From Megascapheus bottae (lineage: Eukaryota; Chordata; Mammalia; Rodentia; Geomyidae): a stretch of DNA of 64,000 nt. The notes beneath the pieces are model-generated. The model was not told the origin of the DNA. It worked only from the letters and a program-made list of their open reading frames with translations, and made no database searches. How positions within the stretch are numbered: the stretch's first letter is position 1; each line of letters starts with the position of its first letter. Of this stretch, positions 10,646-22,456 are shown one piece after another. The stretch lies in contig JANJXV010000002.1 in assembly GCA_024803745.1 (NCBI GenBank), positions 40,755,757 through 40,819,756 of the forward strand. The letters are read 5' to 3'. The position numbers were made by a program, and so were the translations under genes.

Positions 10646-11728
10646 TTGTTGTTTACTGCTGTTCCTGGCTTATTAGTTATTTTAATATAACTATTAAAAT
10701 TTACTAATAATTCCTCTCCTCAATGGACTCATTATCATTTTTTGAGAATAGTTGTCTAGCTCCTGTTGAATAGCTAAAAGCCATCAGATCAGCATTCTTT
10801 CTGTGCAGGTTGATGATGTAAGCAGGGATCTTCCAGATGTTGTATAACCAGCCTTGCTACTCATTATATTGATTTCAGTTCTTCAGCTTATGAACACTCT
10901 ACAAAAAATCTGCTGACTACCTACTTGGCTGCTCTCCAGAATGTTAGGGGAAATGGTATTTTTCACCTTTGATAAAACCTTCTAGTATACAAGTTCTGAG
11001 CTTTTATTTCATTTGTTAAAGCATATTTTTAAAAATGACCTTATCTGGAATTATTAGTTAAGTTTGTAAACTATATTATTTGCTTATAGTACTCATTCTT
11101 CTAGAAGTTACCATGATGGGTTTCTGTGTGTACATCTCAACTTTGATATAAACAAGATGGCTGTAAGAAGGTAGACAAATGTGTGCACTCAGTTCAGCTG
11201 AAATCTGAAAATTTGTCCTCTTAGAGAATTTATTAATTTGATAGATGACAGATGGACTATAACTATTGGTTAAATTCAGATGACTTTGATTAGCAGGGAA
11301 GCTGAATGTTTAAAAATAATTTGGACTGCCTATGAATGTATGAGACTTTGTCAGGGGCAGATTAGTTTCATGGCTGACTCAGGCAAAGCAGATGTTCAAA
11401 TTCCTTCAAAAATAAGTATTGGCTCTCAAAGGCTTTTTGTAAAGATATCTATTCATGTGACATCTTCCTATCAAGAAGGTATTTCTGTACAATAGCAAGT
11501 TGTTTTTCTAAGTTCATTTCACTTCTCTAAGTATTTGTAAGTGGCAATGATACGTTTTGCAATATTTCCTTTATAAAAGGTGTCAAAGGAAGTATTGACA
11601 TAACCAGTTTAATCATGGTGGATGATCAAAACTTCTGAAATTGCTGAGTTTAAGTAAAAATAATTTCAAATAAATAGTCCTTCAACAGTATATTTGGTTT
11701 TAATCTTGTTTTTGAAATGTAAATAGCA
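10646..11728. other. Unique AT-rich sequence
   Basis: No gene, RNA or clear repeat was recognised. Confidence 0.45.
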
Positions 11729-11745
11729 ACAGCGAATCCTTTCTT

Positions 11746-11902
11746 TTCTTTTGCCAAATCTGGGGCTTGAATTCAGGGCCTGGGCACTGTCCTTGGACAC
11801 TTTTTGCTCAAGGCTAGCACTCTGCCACTTGAGCCATAGCACTTCCAGCTTTTTCTGAGGAATACAACCCAGGGCATCATGCATGCTAGGCTGTTCCCAG
11901 CC
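11746..11902 (-). mobile_element. IDL-Geo SINE, shortened
   Basis: Minus-strand dimer with deletions in both monomers. It is flanked by similar sequences CAACAGCGAATCCTTTCT and CAACAGTGACTCTTTCT, a decayed target duplication. Confidence 0.85.
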
Positions 11903-11979
11903 CAACAGTGACTCTTTCTAATGAGAGTAAATGCAGTTACATCTGCCCAGGGTTCATGGGCAAAACCTTAATATCATTT

Positions 11980-12161
11980 GTTTTACTAGTCCTGGTGCTT
12001 GAACTCAGGGCCTGGGCATAGTCCTTGGGCTTTCTTCAAGGCTAGCATTCTTGAGCCACAGCACCACTTCCAGCTTTTCTATGTATGTGGTACTAAGGAA
12101 TCAAACCCTGGTCTTTCTGCATGCTAGGTGAGCACTCTACCAGTAGGCCAAACTCCCAGCC
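11980..12161 (-). mobile_element. IDL-Geo SINE
   Basis: Minus-strand dimer with an exact 14-bp target duplication CCTTAATATCATTT (11966-11979 and 12162-12175). It lies 60 bp from another copy in the same orientation, but each has its own target duplication, so they inserted independently. Confidence 0.93.
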
Positions 12162-12175
12162 CCTTAATATCATTT

Positions 12176-13254
12176 TTAAAGCCTCTTTTTCTCTGGTTAC
12201 CTCTATAAATCTATCAGCAAGTTTCATCAAACTATATCCACAACTCTGTGTGACCCCACCATTTATTTTCTCCTCTTTTAAGCCTTCTTTATTTTACCTA
12301 CATTAAGAACATTATGCAGAAGTCCAAACAGAATGAATGTATTTAATATTTGGATAGACAATTTCTTGAAGCTAGAATTTATACTTAGTTATTTCCCTTC
12401 TATTTATATTCAAGTATACTATATGGCAAAGAAACAATTGGGTTTCAAAATTCAATTTGTAATATGTGAGAATGCCGAAAGGAGTGCTTTGCTAAATGCA
12501 ACTCCTTTATGTGACTACTTAAAGAATAAAACAAAAAGAAAAAAGATTCAATTTGTAGTTTGTCAGAATACCTGTGTTTGCACATGTGGGTATCTATAAC
12601 CTATTTCTATAAATTCCTTTTTCTAAGAGTCCACCAAAAGCCTTTTCAATTAATAGGTAGAATCTACCTTCTACAATAACAGAACACGTAAATGACAAAG
12701 AAGTCACATACAAATTTTGATAAGGTCACTTCTGTCAGAATAAATTGCTGCTTTTGGCCAGTTTGCAGTTCTTTCTGTTTCTCCTTCCTTTTCTCTCATA
12801 TTTTTATATTTATATATATTGAATAATCCTACCTGATTATATCACACATTTATATAATATCTAAGAAATATAGTTTAGTTTGAAGGTAAGATTAACACAG
12901 AATGAATCATAAAAATACATACATATGAAGATCTCTTTGCTAAATGCTATGTTTGCCAATCTGCAAACTTGAGTTACTAACCTTCAAAAATAGCATTTAG
13001 AGAACATGACTATTAGAAAATGACTAGAATAGAGATGTCATAAAGCTGAGCTTTCTAGTCTATGCTTCCATTGAAAACTTCCATTTTCAGTACAAAAATC
13101 TTGCCAGTGAAAATGAATATGGCTAATTTGAGGGGACTGGTTCTACCATTCATGCACCTTTGAGCTTGCATTCAGAACTTTAAAAGAGAGAAAACCGATA
13201 AAACAGTGGAAACGAGTATAATTCACTTGCAGGGAGCAGGGATTTAGTTGCCCT
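12176..13254. other. Unique AT-rich sequence
   Basis: No recognisable gene or repeat. Confidence 0.45.
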
Positions 13255-13265
13255 AGTAAGAGGTA

Positions 13266-13453
13266 CAGGGGCCAGGAGTGTGGCCTAGTGATAGAATGTT
13301 TACCTAGCATGCCCTGCGTTCGATTCCCTGGTACCTCATACACAGAAAAGGATCGAAGTGGTGTTGTGGCTCAGGTGGTAGAGCTCTAGCCTTGAGAAAC
13401 CCTAAGGATAGTGCGCAGGCCCTGACTTCAAGCCCCAGGACTGACAAAAAAAA
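13266..13453 (+). mobile_element. IDL-Geo SINE
   Basis: Plus-strand dimer retaining the B box (GTTCGATTCC). The flanks AGTAAGAGGTA (13255-13265) and AGTAAGAAGTA (13454-13464) form an 11-bp target duplication with one mismatch. Confidence 0.93.
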
Positions 13454-13464
13454 AGTAAGAAGTA

Positions 13465-14007
13465 TAAAACATGGGAACTGATTGTGAAGTTAGGCTTTTT
13501 TTTAAAGTCCATTTTGTGTTGATAGTTTCCAAAATATGTTGTATTTTGCTTTTCTTTTTTCCCAGAATTCTTTATCCCTAGCCTAGCCTTCACAATGTCC
13601 ATTTTTCTTTCACCATAGTCAAGATCTTGTTCTTTAGTTGGGGATTTTTATTCTTTATGTTTATTTTAAAATCTTAACTGTTCACATCCACTCCTAAACT
13701 CTTTAAATTCCATTTTCTATTACTAACTGCAATAGCTTTGGGTAATTTGATCCTTACTGTCTCTCTTTCCCTTTACCAATATCCATTTTTTTAGTGAGCT
13801 CTAGTTTAATTTATCTCTGTAATTTTTTTCACCTCAATTCTCTCCTGGCCTTTTCTTTAGTGATTTTGATTTTTGTTTTCACCACCATTCTCTGGGAATA
13901 ATGAAATGGACTCCAAGCTAAAACTGACAAGCTTTTGAAAATTCCTTTATTACTGAAGACCAAAAAACTGTTTACATAATCATTATATTTAACTTACACT
14001 ACTTAGG
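13465..14007. other. Unique AT-rich sequence
   Basis: No gene or recognisable repeat. Confidence 0.45.
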
Positions 14008-14021
14008 AAGGCAATTTTTTT

Positions 14022-14323
14022 CTTTCTTTTTTATTTTTTTGGTGGGGGAGAGCGGCATGGGGCTTAAACTAGGCCTGGGTGCTGTCCCTCAGTTCTTCAT
14101 CACAAGGCTGGGTGTTCTCCTGGGCCTGGGTGTTGTCCCTGAGTTCTTCAGATCAAAGCTACCACCCTACTCTTGACCCAAGCCCCATTTCCTGTTTTCT
14201 AGAGGTTAATTGGAGATAAGACTCTTAGGTCCTTTTGTGCCCGGGCAGGCTTTGAACCCAGATCCTCTGATCTCAGCCTACTGAGTAGCTAGGATTACAG
14301 GCTTGAGTCGCTGGGTGCCCAAC
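14022..14323 (-). mobile_element. B1-Geo SINE with internal duplication
   Basis: Minus-strand dimer flanked by AAGGCAATTTTTTT (14008-14021) and AAGTCAATTTTTTT (14324-14337). In the Geo half the GTTCTTCA segment occurs twice, about 50 bp apart (near 14092 and 14142), as in the copies at 2985, 8860 and 54624. Confidence 0.93.
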
Positions 14324-14337
14324 AAGTCAATTTTTTT

Positions 14338-15427
14338 AGGCTTTTATTTCCTCTTTAAGATGAACTTCTCCGTATTTCTCCATATTTTGGAATAGTAGGA
14401 CTTTTATACTATAATTGTTGTCTTCCTCTTCTTCCTTGGAGTAATAATTACTTCTTTCCCTTCTTTCCAGGCCTACTCTATATAATGTTTTTTATTAAAT
14501 TATATATTTCTTTATTTCTCATGTTTGCAGTACTTGCTTTAAAAACATATGTAAGAACTTGCAAAAATCTCTTATCAGGACCCAAATTTGATGTCAAGGA
14601 ATGGATATTATTAACTGTTTTAGCTAGCACTTGCACTAAAAAAGACCTCAGTAACTATCTGTTTGGATTGAATTAACTTAGGTCTGTGTTTCCAGGCCAA
14701 AATAATGGAATAATTTTGGTCTATTACAAATTCCATCTACTTAAAGTATTCCATATCACATAATTGCTAAAGGGATATAACTACCCTAGTGTTCACTTTG
14801 CTAAGTACTATTTTGGTAGTTTTAAGCCATAATAGGATATTATGTTTCACTGTAAGGCTGAAGAATTTCCTGGATTCAGAGGAATGAATAAAGAAGTAAA
14901 GGAGAGTTTGTTGCTAACTGGCCCACTCTACTTCTATGGAGTTAGTGGAAAATGTCAAAGAACGAAGTTTGTATATTCCTTTGGAGTTCAACTTTTTCTC
15001 ATTATTATTGTTATTATTATTGGAAGCCAAGATGGCAGTACCTATATAATTTTCTACATATCTTGATATACATGTTTATCAATTGATATTTGACTTTCAA
15101 GTGGTGCTATATAATCATTGCCAAATGTAGATGACATGCATTTTTGTATATCAATGAAAGTAAGAAAACTGGCATCAAAAATTAAAGGAAGCTACTGCAT
15201 ACACATTATTGTGAAAAACACATATATTGTACTAGTTGTAAGTGAATGAAGAATTGTCTCATTTTAAAAAGAAAAGGAAAACAAAGAACGACTTATTTGT
15301 CTCACATTTGACTAATTAGCCGTCAATCTTATATCTTATTATATTTAAATCTGATGACAGACCTGTGTATAAAAAGACATTGATTGACAAGTCAGTGTGT
15401 TACACACATAGATGTGACGTTATGCTC
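14338..15427. other. Unique AT-rich sequence
   Basis: No gene or recognisable element. The small open frames at 14485-14676 and 14842-15066 show no known domain. Confidence 0.45.
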
Positions 15428-15433
15428 ATGTAT

Positions 15434-15841
15434 TGTTGGAGACAATTGCTTTCAGCCTCCTGAGGAAGTAAGATTATAAGATGGCACCTGGCAGCTCACT
15501 AATGAGTCAGTACTTGCTGACCAGGAAGTTTTTTTGCATTTGTTGATTTGTTTCTTCCATGCTGGTGGATAGAGCGGATCACTAGATCTCTTCCAGGTTT
15601 GTTTGCTGCTTTGCAGATGACCTTTACTGTGATTGGCTGTTTAAGGATATAAATAGTGTCAGATTTCTGGAGAAGGGAGAAAAGACAGAGAAGGGAGAAA
15701 AGATGGAGAAGGGAGAGAAGAGAGGAGAGAGACAGAGAAGAAAGGAGAGAGAAATAAAAGACCTCTGCTTGCAGTGATTTGAGTCAGTGATCATTCCCAA
15801 TATGCCTCTGAAGTGACGTGTCCTTGTGGCCGGCAGCGACA
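15434..15841 (+). mobile_element. Solo LTR of an endogenous retrovirus
   Basis: A 408-bp unit begins TGTTGGAGAC and ends GCGACA. The 6-bp sequence ATGTAT flanks it on both sides (15428-15433 and 15842-15847), the duplication size common for class II (ERVK/IAP-like) elements. Inside lie a reverse CCAAT (GATTGGCTG, 15631-15639), a TATA box (TATAAATA, 15648-15655) and a polyadenylation signal (AATAAA, 15753-15758), in the order expected for U3, R and U5. A purine-rich stretch of near-20-bp repeats (GGAGAAGGGAGAAAAGA type, about 15668-15750) lies between the TATA box and the poly(A) signal. No internal viral region is present, so this is what remains after recombination between two LTRs. The exact family is not known to me. 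Confidence 0.85.
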
Positions 15842-15847
15842 ATGTAT

Positions 15848-16364
15848 AACTAGGTATTTGATTGACATATGAAAATACCAAGCTATATTTCTATTTCTAT
15901 TATCCAAAAGGAAAACCAAAGATGGTTAAGAAATCTTGGATCATATAATACTATCTTATTTCTGTTGGCTCATTTATATTTGCTTTAGACTGAATTATCA
16001 TTTTTGGATTGCTCTTAGAACATTTTATAGGATCATATATGAGAAACACACTTAGCTACTGAAGTATATATGCTACATACTTTGATCCCAATTTCATTCC
16101 TAGTCATCCCTCTAAATTTTATTGTAACACAGCCTTCTATTACACATAGAAAAAACAGAATAGTGTACTGAAGTATTGTGATAGAATATAATGTAAGACA
16201 ATGAGAGTCACACATGCAAGTAACTTATTAAAAGCTATCTATGTATCTACATGTCTTTCTATGCATCTATCTCTTATCTAATATATCTGTTCGGAAGCAC
16301 TGGATGGGGAAGGGGTGAACTGAGTATATCATAATTGCTAAACCTATTTTTTTGCATTGATGAT
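15848..16364. other. Unique AT-rich sequence
   Basis: Nothing recognisable apart from short TATC-rich stretches at about 16236-16290. Confidence 0.45.
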
Positions 16365-16575
16365 TATTTTATAGAGACGATCTCATTTCACAGACATGAA
16401 CATACCTGGGCCAAGATCTTCCTAGTTTTGAGTCCCTGTTATAGGATAATAGAAGTTTACCACTATGTTGTAATTCACTCCAGAATGAGTTTCACAAATT
16501 TCTCAAAGATCCTATCATTCTCCACCTCCCCAATATCTAGGATTAGAGGCATGAGCTATCAACATTTAGCTTACC
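16365..16575 (-). mobile_element. Old B1-type SINE
   Basis: The right end reads ATATCTAGGATTAGAGGCAT then GAGC, the reverse complement of a B1/7SL start. The left part (TATAGAGACGATCTCA) fits the middle of a B1 monomer. Strongly diverged. Confidence 0.55.
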
Positions 16576-17380
16576 ATTCTATTTTTTGTGGTTTTAATAA
16601 TTTATATTATATTTTAAATGACAAATACCAAATAAATTATGTGTGGTATTTATTTTGAGTAAAATATGAGTGCATTCTGTTTGTTTGTTACAGACACTGT
16701 CAAAGTACTTTTTAAAGTTGCAAAGAGGATTTTTTTAAGAGCATATCAATAAGTATTATACTGACACAAAATGTCCTGGTTTATAAATGTTGATTTAAAC
16801 AAAATTGAACATGCTTTTGTAATGTTATACTTCTCAAAATGTTTGAAATACTAATATAAATTGTGAATATAAAATATAGGGTGTAATGTCGTATTCTTCA
16901 GACTTCTTGATTCAAAGTATTCTTCTACGAAGCATAAATTAGAAGGGAATATTAGGAAATAGTTTCATAAGATGATTTTTGTGATCACAAAATATTGGCA
17001 GAGGATAGAGATTAAGAATAAGATAGAATTAAATTAGGGAACATTCACAATTTTGAGCATAAATAGTATTTAATGAATGAAATCATGGAATAATTACATT
17101 AATATAAAATGATAGTTTCAATATATCAGGCATCACAAACCTTTCCCAGTAGTGTTTATAAAACAATTGAAATTTTATAACAATACGCACATACACACAC
17201 ACACATATATGGAGAGATTTGAGTCAAAGTGATCATATTGGTTTCTCTGGATAAAGAAGTTTTAACTGATTTTAAATATTGCATTCAAGTTTTTTTCTCC
17301 ATAATTCATCTGAAATAACATGTTTCATAAAAAATGAAGAAAAATAAAATTAGGAGCTCACAGGTGAATAGGAAACTTCT
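16576..17380. other. Unique AT-rich sequence with a short CA tract
   Basis: No gene seen. A short (CA)n tract lies at about 17185-17204. Confidence 0.5.
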
Positions 17381-17390
17381 AGACTTAATG

Positions 17391-17622
17391 TTTTTTTTGT
17401 TTGTTTGGGTTTTTTTTGTTGGTCATGAGGCTTGAACTCTGGGCCTGGGCACTGCCCCTGAGCTCTTCAGCTCAAGGCTACTGCCCTAACCCACGAGCCA
17501 CAGTCCCACTTCCGGTTTTCTGGTGATCGATCGGAGGTAAAAGTCTCATGGGCTTTGTAGTGCCCAGGCACTCAGCCTCCTGAGTAGCTAAGATTACAGG
17601 CGTGAGCCACTGTGCCAAGCTG
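17391..17622 (-). mobile_element. B1-Geo SINE, abutting pair member
   Basis: Minus-strand dimer without the internal Geo duplication. Its left flank TAGACTTAATG (from 17380) resembles its right flank TGACTTGCTG (from 17621), and the outer flank at 17831 reads TAGACTTTTC. The pair therefore appears to share one target. Confidence 0.9.
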
Positions 17623-17636
17623 ACTTGCTGTGTTTT

Positions 17637-17830
17637 TATTTTTATTTTTGCTAGTCCTGGGGCTTGAACTCCGAGTCTGAGAACTACTCTCCCTTTTCCC
17701 CAAGGCTAGAGCTTTACCACTTGAGCCACAGCACCACTTCAAGCTTTTCTATGTATGTGGTAAGAGGAATTGAACCCATGTCTTCATGCATACTAGGTAA
17801 ACACTCGACCACTAGGCCAAACTCCCAGCC
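17637..17830 (-). mobile_element. IDL-Geo SINE, abutting pair member
   Basis: Minus-strand dimer directly following the B1-Geo copy at 17391-17622. Its right flank begins TAGACTTTTC, matching the outer left flank of the pair. Confidence 0.9.
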
Positions 17831-17839
17831 TAGACTTTT

Positions 17840-20174
17840 CTGATTTGCAGTCTTCAAGTAGAGCCTCTTGAGTATTACAGAGGTTCAAATTATGCATGAT
17901 GAGGTGGACTAAACTGGTTTATCTGGCCCTTCACCTCCTAGAATAAAATAAACTGAAAATGAATGAATAGTTTGTGTGGACTATGAAATGTTTCCAAAAG
18001 TTTAAAAAAGACCACGAATAATAATAGCAGACCATGGTTCTTCTCCTAATTCTGTGATGTTGAAAAGGCATGAAGAGATGAAAATTTGAGAGTCTGGTAA
18101 CAGATATAGATCCATTAGAAATCCTAACCTACATGCAAAGTTATATTAAGAAACTAATTTCGATGGAATTAAGTATTTATGGATTCACAACTTATTAGTT
18201 CTACATTTTTAAATACTTGTGCATTTAAAATAGGTTGGTAAAATTTCATATCAATACAAATGTAATATCTTTAAAGTCACATAGAATTCTTTTTCAAAGT
18301 TTTCTGTTCCTTTCAGATCTTAGAATCAAAGAAGTAGGATCATATTAAATCATTCTTGACAGTAGCAAAGCTAGCTTTGATTCCCTGTTGGTTTACCTTT
18401 CCCAAGTGAATCACACTCCATGGATTTCAGAATGGACATTTATAACTGTAGTACTTTTACAGTATCCTAGGGTGCAGTTTTGAATCCTAATCCTAAACTT
18501 ATCACTGGACTATCATGCCATAATGAATGACTTCCAGCATCTTGAATTCAAGACAGATCTTGTAAAAGACTTGATGCAATTTTCTCTTTTTTGCAATTTT
18601 TTATTAAAGAATTTAACATTGATTTTTACATAATATTTCAAATGTCATGTTTAGCAAACAAGTATTCAAGAAGGGAATCTCTATATACAATCACTGGTAC
18701 TTAGGTTTTAGAACATAATTAAAATTAAGCTGAGGGTTTATATGTCATAGATACATATTGATGACTTCATGCAATTCCTTTCCTTTGTGACCAAGATTAG
18801 TTTTTTTTCTAATCAAAGAGACCATTTGGATATGACTAGGAATAGATGACTTTCAAAATCAAGATGCACAATTTCTCAATATGCCAGTAAGCAAGTCATT
18901 ATTTAGTTTTTCTATTTGTATTTTCTGTATTAGTATAAAAATAAATGCTTGTTGGTCCAGAATCCCACCAACCAGTTACCTTTAAGAGGGGCAGGCCAGT
19001 GCCAAGGGAAATGAGATAGTTATTATCAACCTAAATGAATGTCTGATAATCCTGTAGACCAAATCAGAGCACTGACACATGTGTAATGTACAAGAGCTAT
19101 AGGATTTCTTGGTTTTATGTTTAAATTACTGTTTGAAACAGAGAAGTAGGTTCCTGTTAATAGCCAGGAAGAGATGAGCCTCAATGTTGACCAAAGATAA
19201 TGAAATGAATTTAATCAACAGTAGGTAATTCTCATGGAATAAACAAAGGGAAGCTCAGTCCTGGTCAGCATGGTCCCTGTGGTCTTCCAGAGGGCACTTC
19301 TAAGTCATTAGGTAGAATCCTGCCTATAGAAACTAAATAGTGTATGTGTGTGTTAATGATTGAAAGTTGTGTGTTACTGTTACAAATTGAAACTATGGTG
19401 TTTTCCTGTCTACATATTGAAATTCTAACACTTAATATGATATTAGAAAGTGGACCAATGAAATACAATCATAAAGATAACTCATGAGTAGTGATCAATA
19501 CCCCTATCACAGTCTGCTTTTGAAGGCAATTCTTGGAATCAAAGATTCCATCTCCAAGAATCCACAGTAAGCATCTCCCCAGAACATCTAGCCACCATAT
19601 GTTCACCTGGGGAGTTGATCAAGGTATAGGAAAAGGACTGCATAAGATGTGTGGAGACCTCCATAGGTCAGGTAATTGGTCTGACCCACCGGGTACACTG
19701 GAAAAAACTTTCTATCTGGGCTGCCAAATAGAGACGCTAGCAAGCAGAGCTCCCATAGTAAGTAGCAAGTGATTATGGGCAGAAGTTCAGTTCTGGAAGT
19801 TGGGAAGTCCTGAAGAATGGAATGTGCATGTTGCATTTTGCCACAGTACAGATTATTGCATACCCCCAGGCTTCTGCATCCCAGGACAACACAGTTGAAG
19901 GCACTAAATACCAGGACTTGCCTATAGCAAGCTTGAGGTCTCTAGCGTGCTATCCTGAAAAGGAGGACCAAAACCAGAAATAAACATCACCAGCTCTGCT
20001 ATATCTATGCCCTCTAGTTATCAGGCATATGGAACAGAGGGAAAGCCAATCCTCAGAGGGACTCTGGGTTCACCTGTTGTTTGAACAAAATGGCTGGAGA
20101 AAGAAAAGCTAATTTGTACAGGTCTAGATTTTGCTCTGCTGGTCACAAGATTACTATAGAGAACAGGAAGCCTG
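17840..20174. other. Unique sequence
   Basis: No gene recognised. The stretch 19490-20150 is visibly less AT-rich and has overlapping short open frames on both strands (19533-19772 plus, 19603-19836 minus). I recognise neither and cannot exclude an old repeat. Confidence 0.4.
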
Positions 20175-20399
20175 TCCTATTTTTTATTATGAACTCATTA
20201 TAAACTTTTTATTCCGTTTATTTATTGAAATAATTGTGTCCATTATTGCACAGAGGCGTTTTAAGTTTATGAAATCCCATTTGTCAATTCTTGCTCTTAT
20301 TTTCTGATCCATTGGAATCCTATTCAGAAAATCATTGCTGTGTCTATATTTTTTCAACTGTTTTACAGTAGTTGTTTTCAAGTTTTCAAAGTTTTTTTA

Positions 20400-20840
20400 A
20401 TAAAAAGTTTTAAAGTTTTATTTATTGTATTTTATTGTCAGGGTGATATATAGAGAGGTTACAGTTACATTCATCAGGTAATGGGTACATTACCTCAAGC
20501 ATTGAAACTTCTTCCCATGTTTTTCTCCCACATTCTCTCCCTCTACCCTTTCCCAATCATCTTGTTTTTCTCTTCCCCTGACTATTTCAAGTAAAGAGAC
20601 TAACGTATGTATAATTTACAAGTAAAAAGTCAGATAAAGTAACAATATTAGATAAACCGTAAAGGGGAGAAGAAAAGAAATAACTTCACATAGTACATTA
20701 AGAACAACAATCACAAAGATAAACCTCTTGATTTCATATCTTAGTGTCCATTTTGCTTAGCCACATCCTACATGGCCATATGTACATAGTTTTTGAATTA
20801 TTATTATCCTCTGCTAGGAAAATCCTAGAAGTATACTAAT
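20400..20840 (-). mobile_element. L1 3'-UTR insertion inside older L1
   Basis: On the minus strand the end resembles a rodent L1 tail: a CATTACCTGATGAATGTAAC block, CCTCTCTATATATCACCC, then GACAATAAAATACAATAAAT. It separates two neighbouring ORF2 segments of the older minus-strand L1, so it inserted later. The right limit is uncertain. Confidence 0.65.
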
Positions 20841-21725
20841 TATGCTGTTTTTGAAGTTTTGGACCTTAAATTAAGATCCTTTATCCATATTGAATTTGGG
20901 TTGATGCAGGAAAGAAATCAGGATATACTTTTAATCTTGTTCATGGTAATATCTAGTTTTGTCAAAATTGGCTGGAGAGCTTTCTTTTCTTTTATATGTG
21001 TTTTAGTATTCATTGTAAAAAAATAAGATAGCTTTAGTTTAGTGTGATTATTTCTTCTATTCCTTTGATATACATTATGTAAGTTCCATGCTATATTTTA
21101 ATTTAAAATCAGGGATGTAATTCTTCTGACACTTTTTATTGTTGCTGCTGTTCATGATTGTCTTAGCTATTCAGCATCTTCTATTCTGTGTGTAAGTTAG
21201 GATGGAGTTTTCAATTTCGGTAAAAAAATGCATTAAAATTTTGGTGGGGACAACATTGCATTTGTAGATTGTATTTGGTACTTTAACAGAGTTTCCAATA
21301 TCAGCTTGTCCAATACATGAATATGGAAAAATTTTCCATCTTTTAATGTTTTCTTCCATTCCATTTCCATTTATACAGGCCTTTCACTTCCGTTGTTTAT
21401 TACGTAGGGTTTTTTTTAGGCCATTGCAAATGGGATTTATTTTTCTGGGATCTTCCTCAGTCTGTATTTTGTTGGTCTATAGAGAAGCCACTAATTTTTG
21501 TATAATAGTTTCATATTCTTCTAATGTTCTGAAAGTCTTTATCAGATCTCGTATACTTTAGTGAAGTCTTTGAGTTAATTTTTTCACGAATATAATCATA
21601 TCAACTCAAAATATGGATAATTTGATATTATGTGTTCTAAAATATGTTTCTCTTTTATTTCTCTGTATTGATCTGGCTACCTATATCCAAACACTATAAA
21701 ACATGTTAAGAGTAGACACTCGGTT

Positions 21726-21911
21726 CTGAGTGAGGTTAAAAAGAAAACAAGGAATGTTCACTCCATGTAAGATTCCTAAATAGAATGATATTCTAGAAAC
21801 AAAGGCCTACGGATATTTCAGTCAGAATGCTCTCTTTGTACAATTAGAATCTTGTTTTTCCACTTCCTATATATAATTTTACTTACTCAAGATACATTTT
21901 TGTATATATTT

Positions 21912-21952
<41 letters not shown>

Positions 21953-22456
21953 AAGTGAGAGGGCAAGAGACTGAGACAGGGGTACATAGACAGAAATCAA
22001 GACAGAAACAGAAAAAAGTAAATTTAAAAAATTCAGAAGGTCAATAGAACATAAAAAAGAGGTGCTGTCATTGAATATGTTGCTAAGTACAGAAACCTCC
22101 ATTCACTCAGAACCAGAAAACATGATGGACTGCAGGGACCAGGCAGCTTCCTGATTCACAGTCACTCAGTGCATGATGTAGCCGAGATGCTAAATGAATT
22201 CTAAAATTAGCAGGTAGCAAAATAGTGTAAAAAATAAATTACTGGAATAATGTATTAATGGTATCTGCCATTGAGATTGTAAAAGTTTGTTGCACAGCAT
22301 GCAAAATTAAGAAAATTGAGGGACAGGGTAGGTTGGAAGGTATGGGTATGAATGCTAAAATGGGTGACATTGATAGAGACACTATTTTGAAACTGCGTCA
22401 ATGAAGGGCAAATCCTTTGTACAATTAATATAATAAAATGCTTGTTATATTAAAAA
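21726..22456 (+). mobile_element. 5'-truncated L1 3' end inserted in older L1
   Basis: This piece ends in a CCTTTGTACAATTAATATAA tail and a run of A. Upstream it has a G-rich L1 3'-UTR block, and at its start text resembling the end of ORF2 (AAGGAATGTTCACTCCATG). It is bounded by AAGAGTAGACACTCGGTT (21708-21725) and AAGAGTAGACACTTGGGT (22457-22474), 16 of 18 identical. Removing it rejoins the flanking minus-strand L1 ORF2 sequence. Confidence 0.82.
21912..21951. repeat. (TG)n(AG)n microsatellite
   Basis: Nine TG units followed directly by about a dozen AG units, inside the inserted L1 3' end. Confidence 0.95.

Noticed and set aside
11746..12161. Tandem duplication of a SINE-containing segment
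   Set aside because: The two IDL-Geo copies have different flanking target duplications and different internal deletions, so they are independent insertions.
18590..18665. Possible L1 3' end (GCAATTTTTTATTAAAGAAT)
   Set aside because: Only a short weak resemblance, with no tail or second block to support it.
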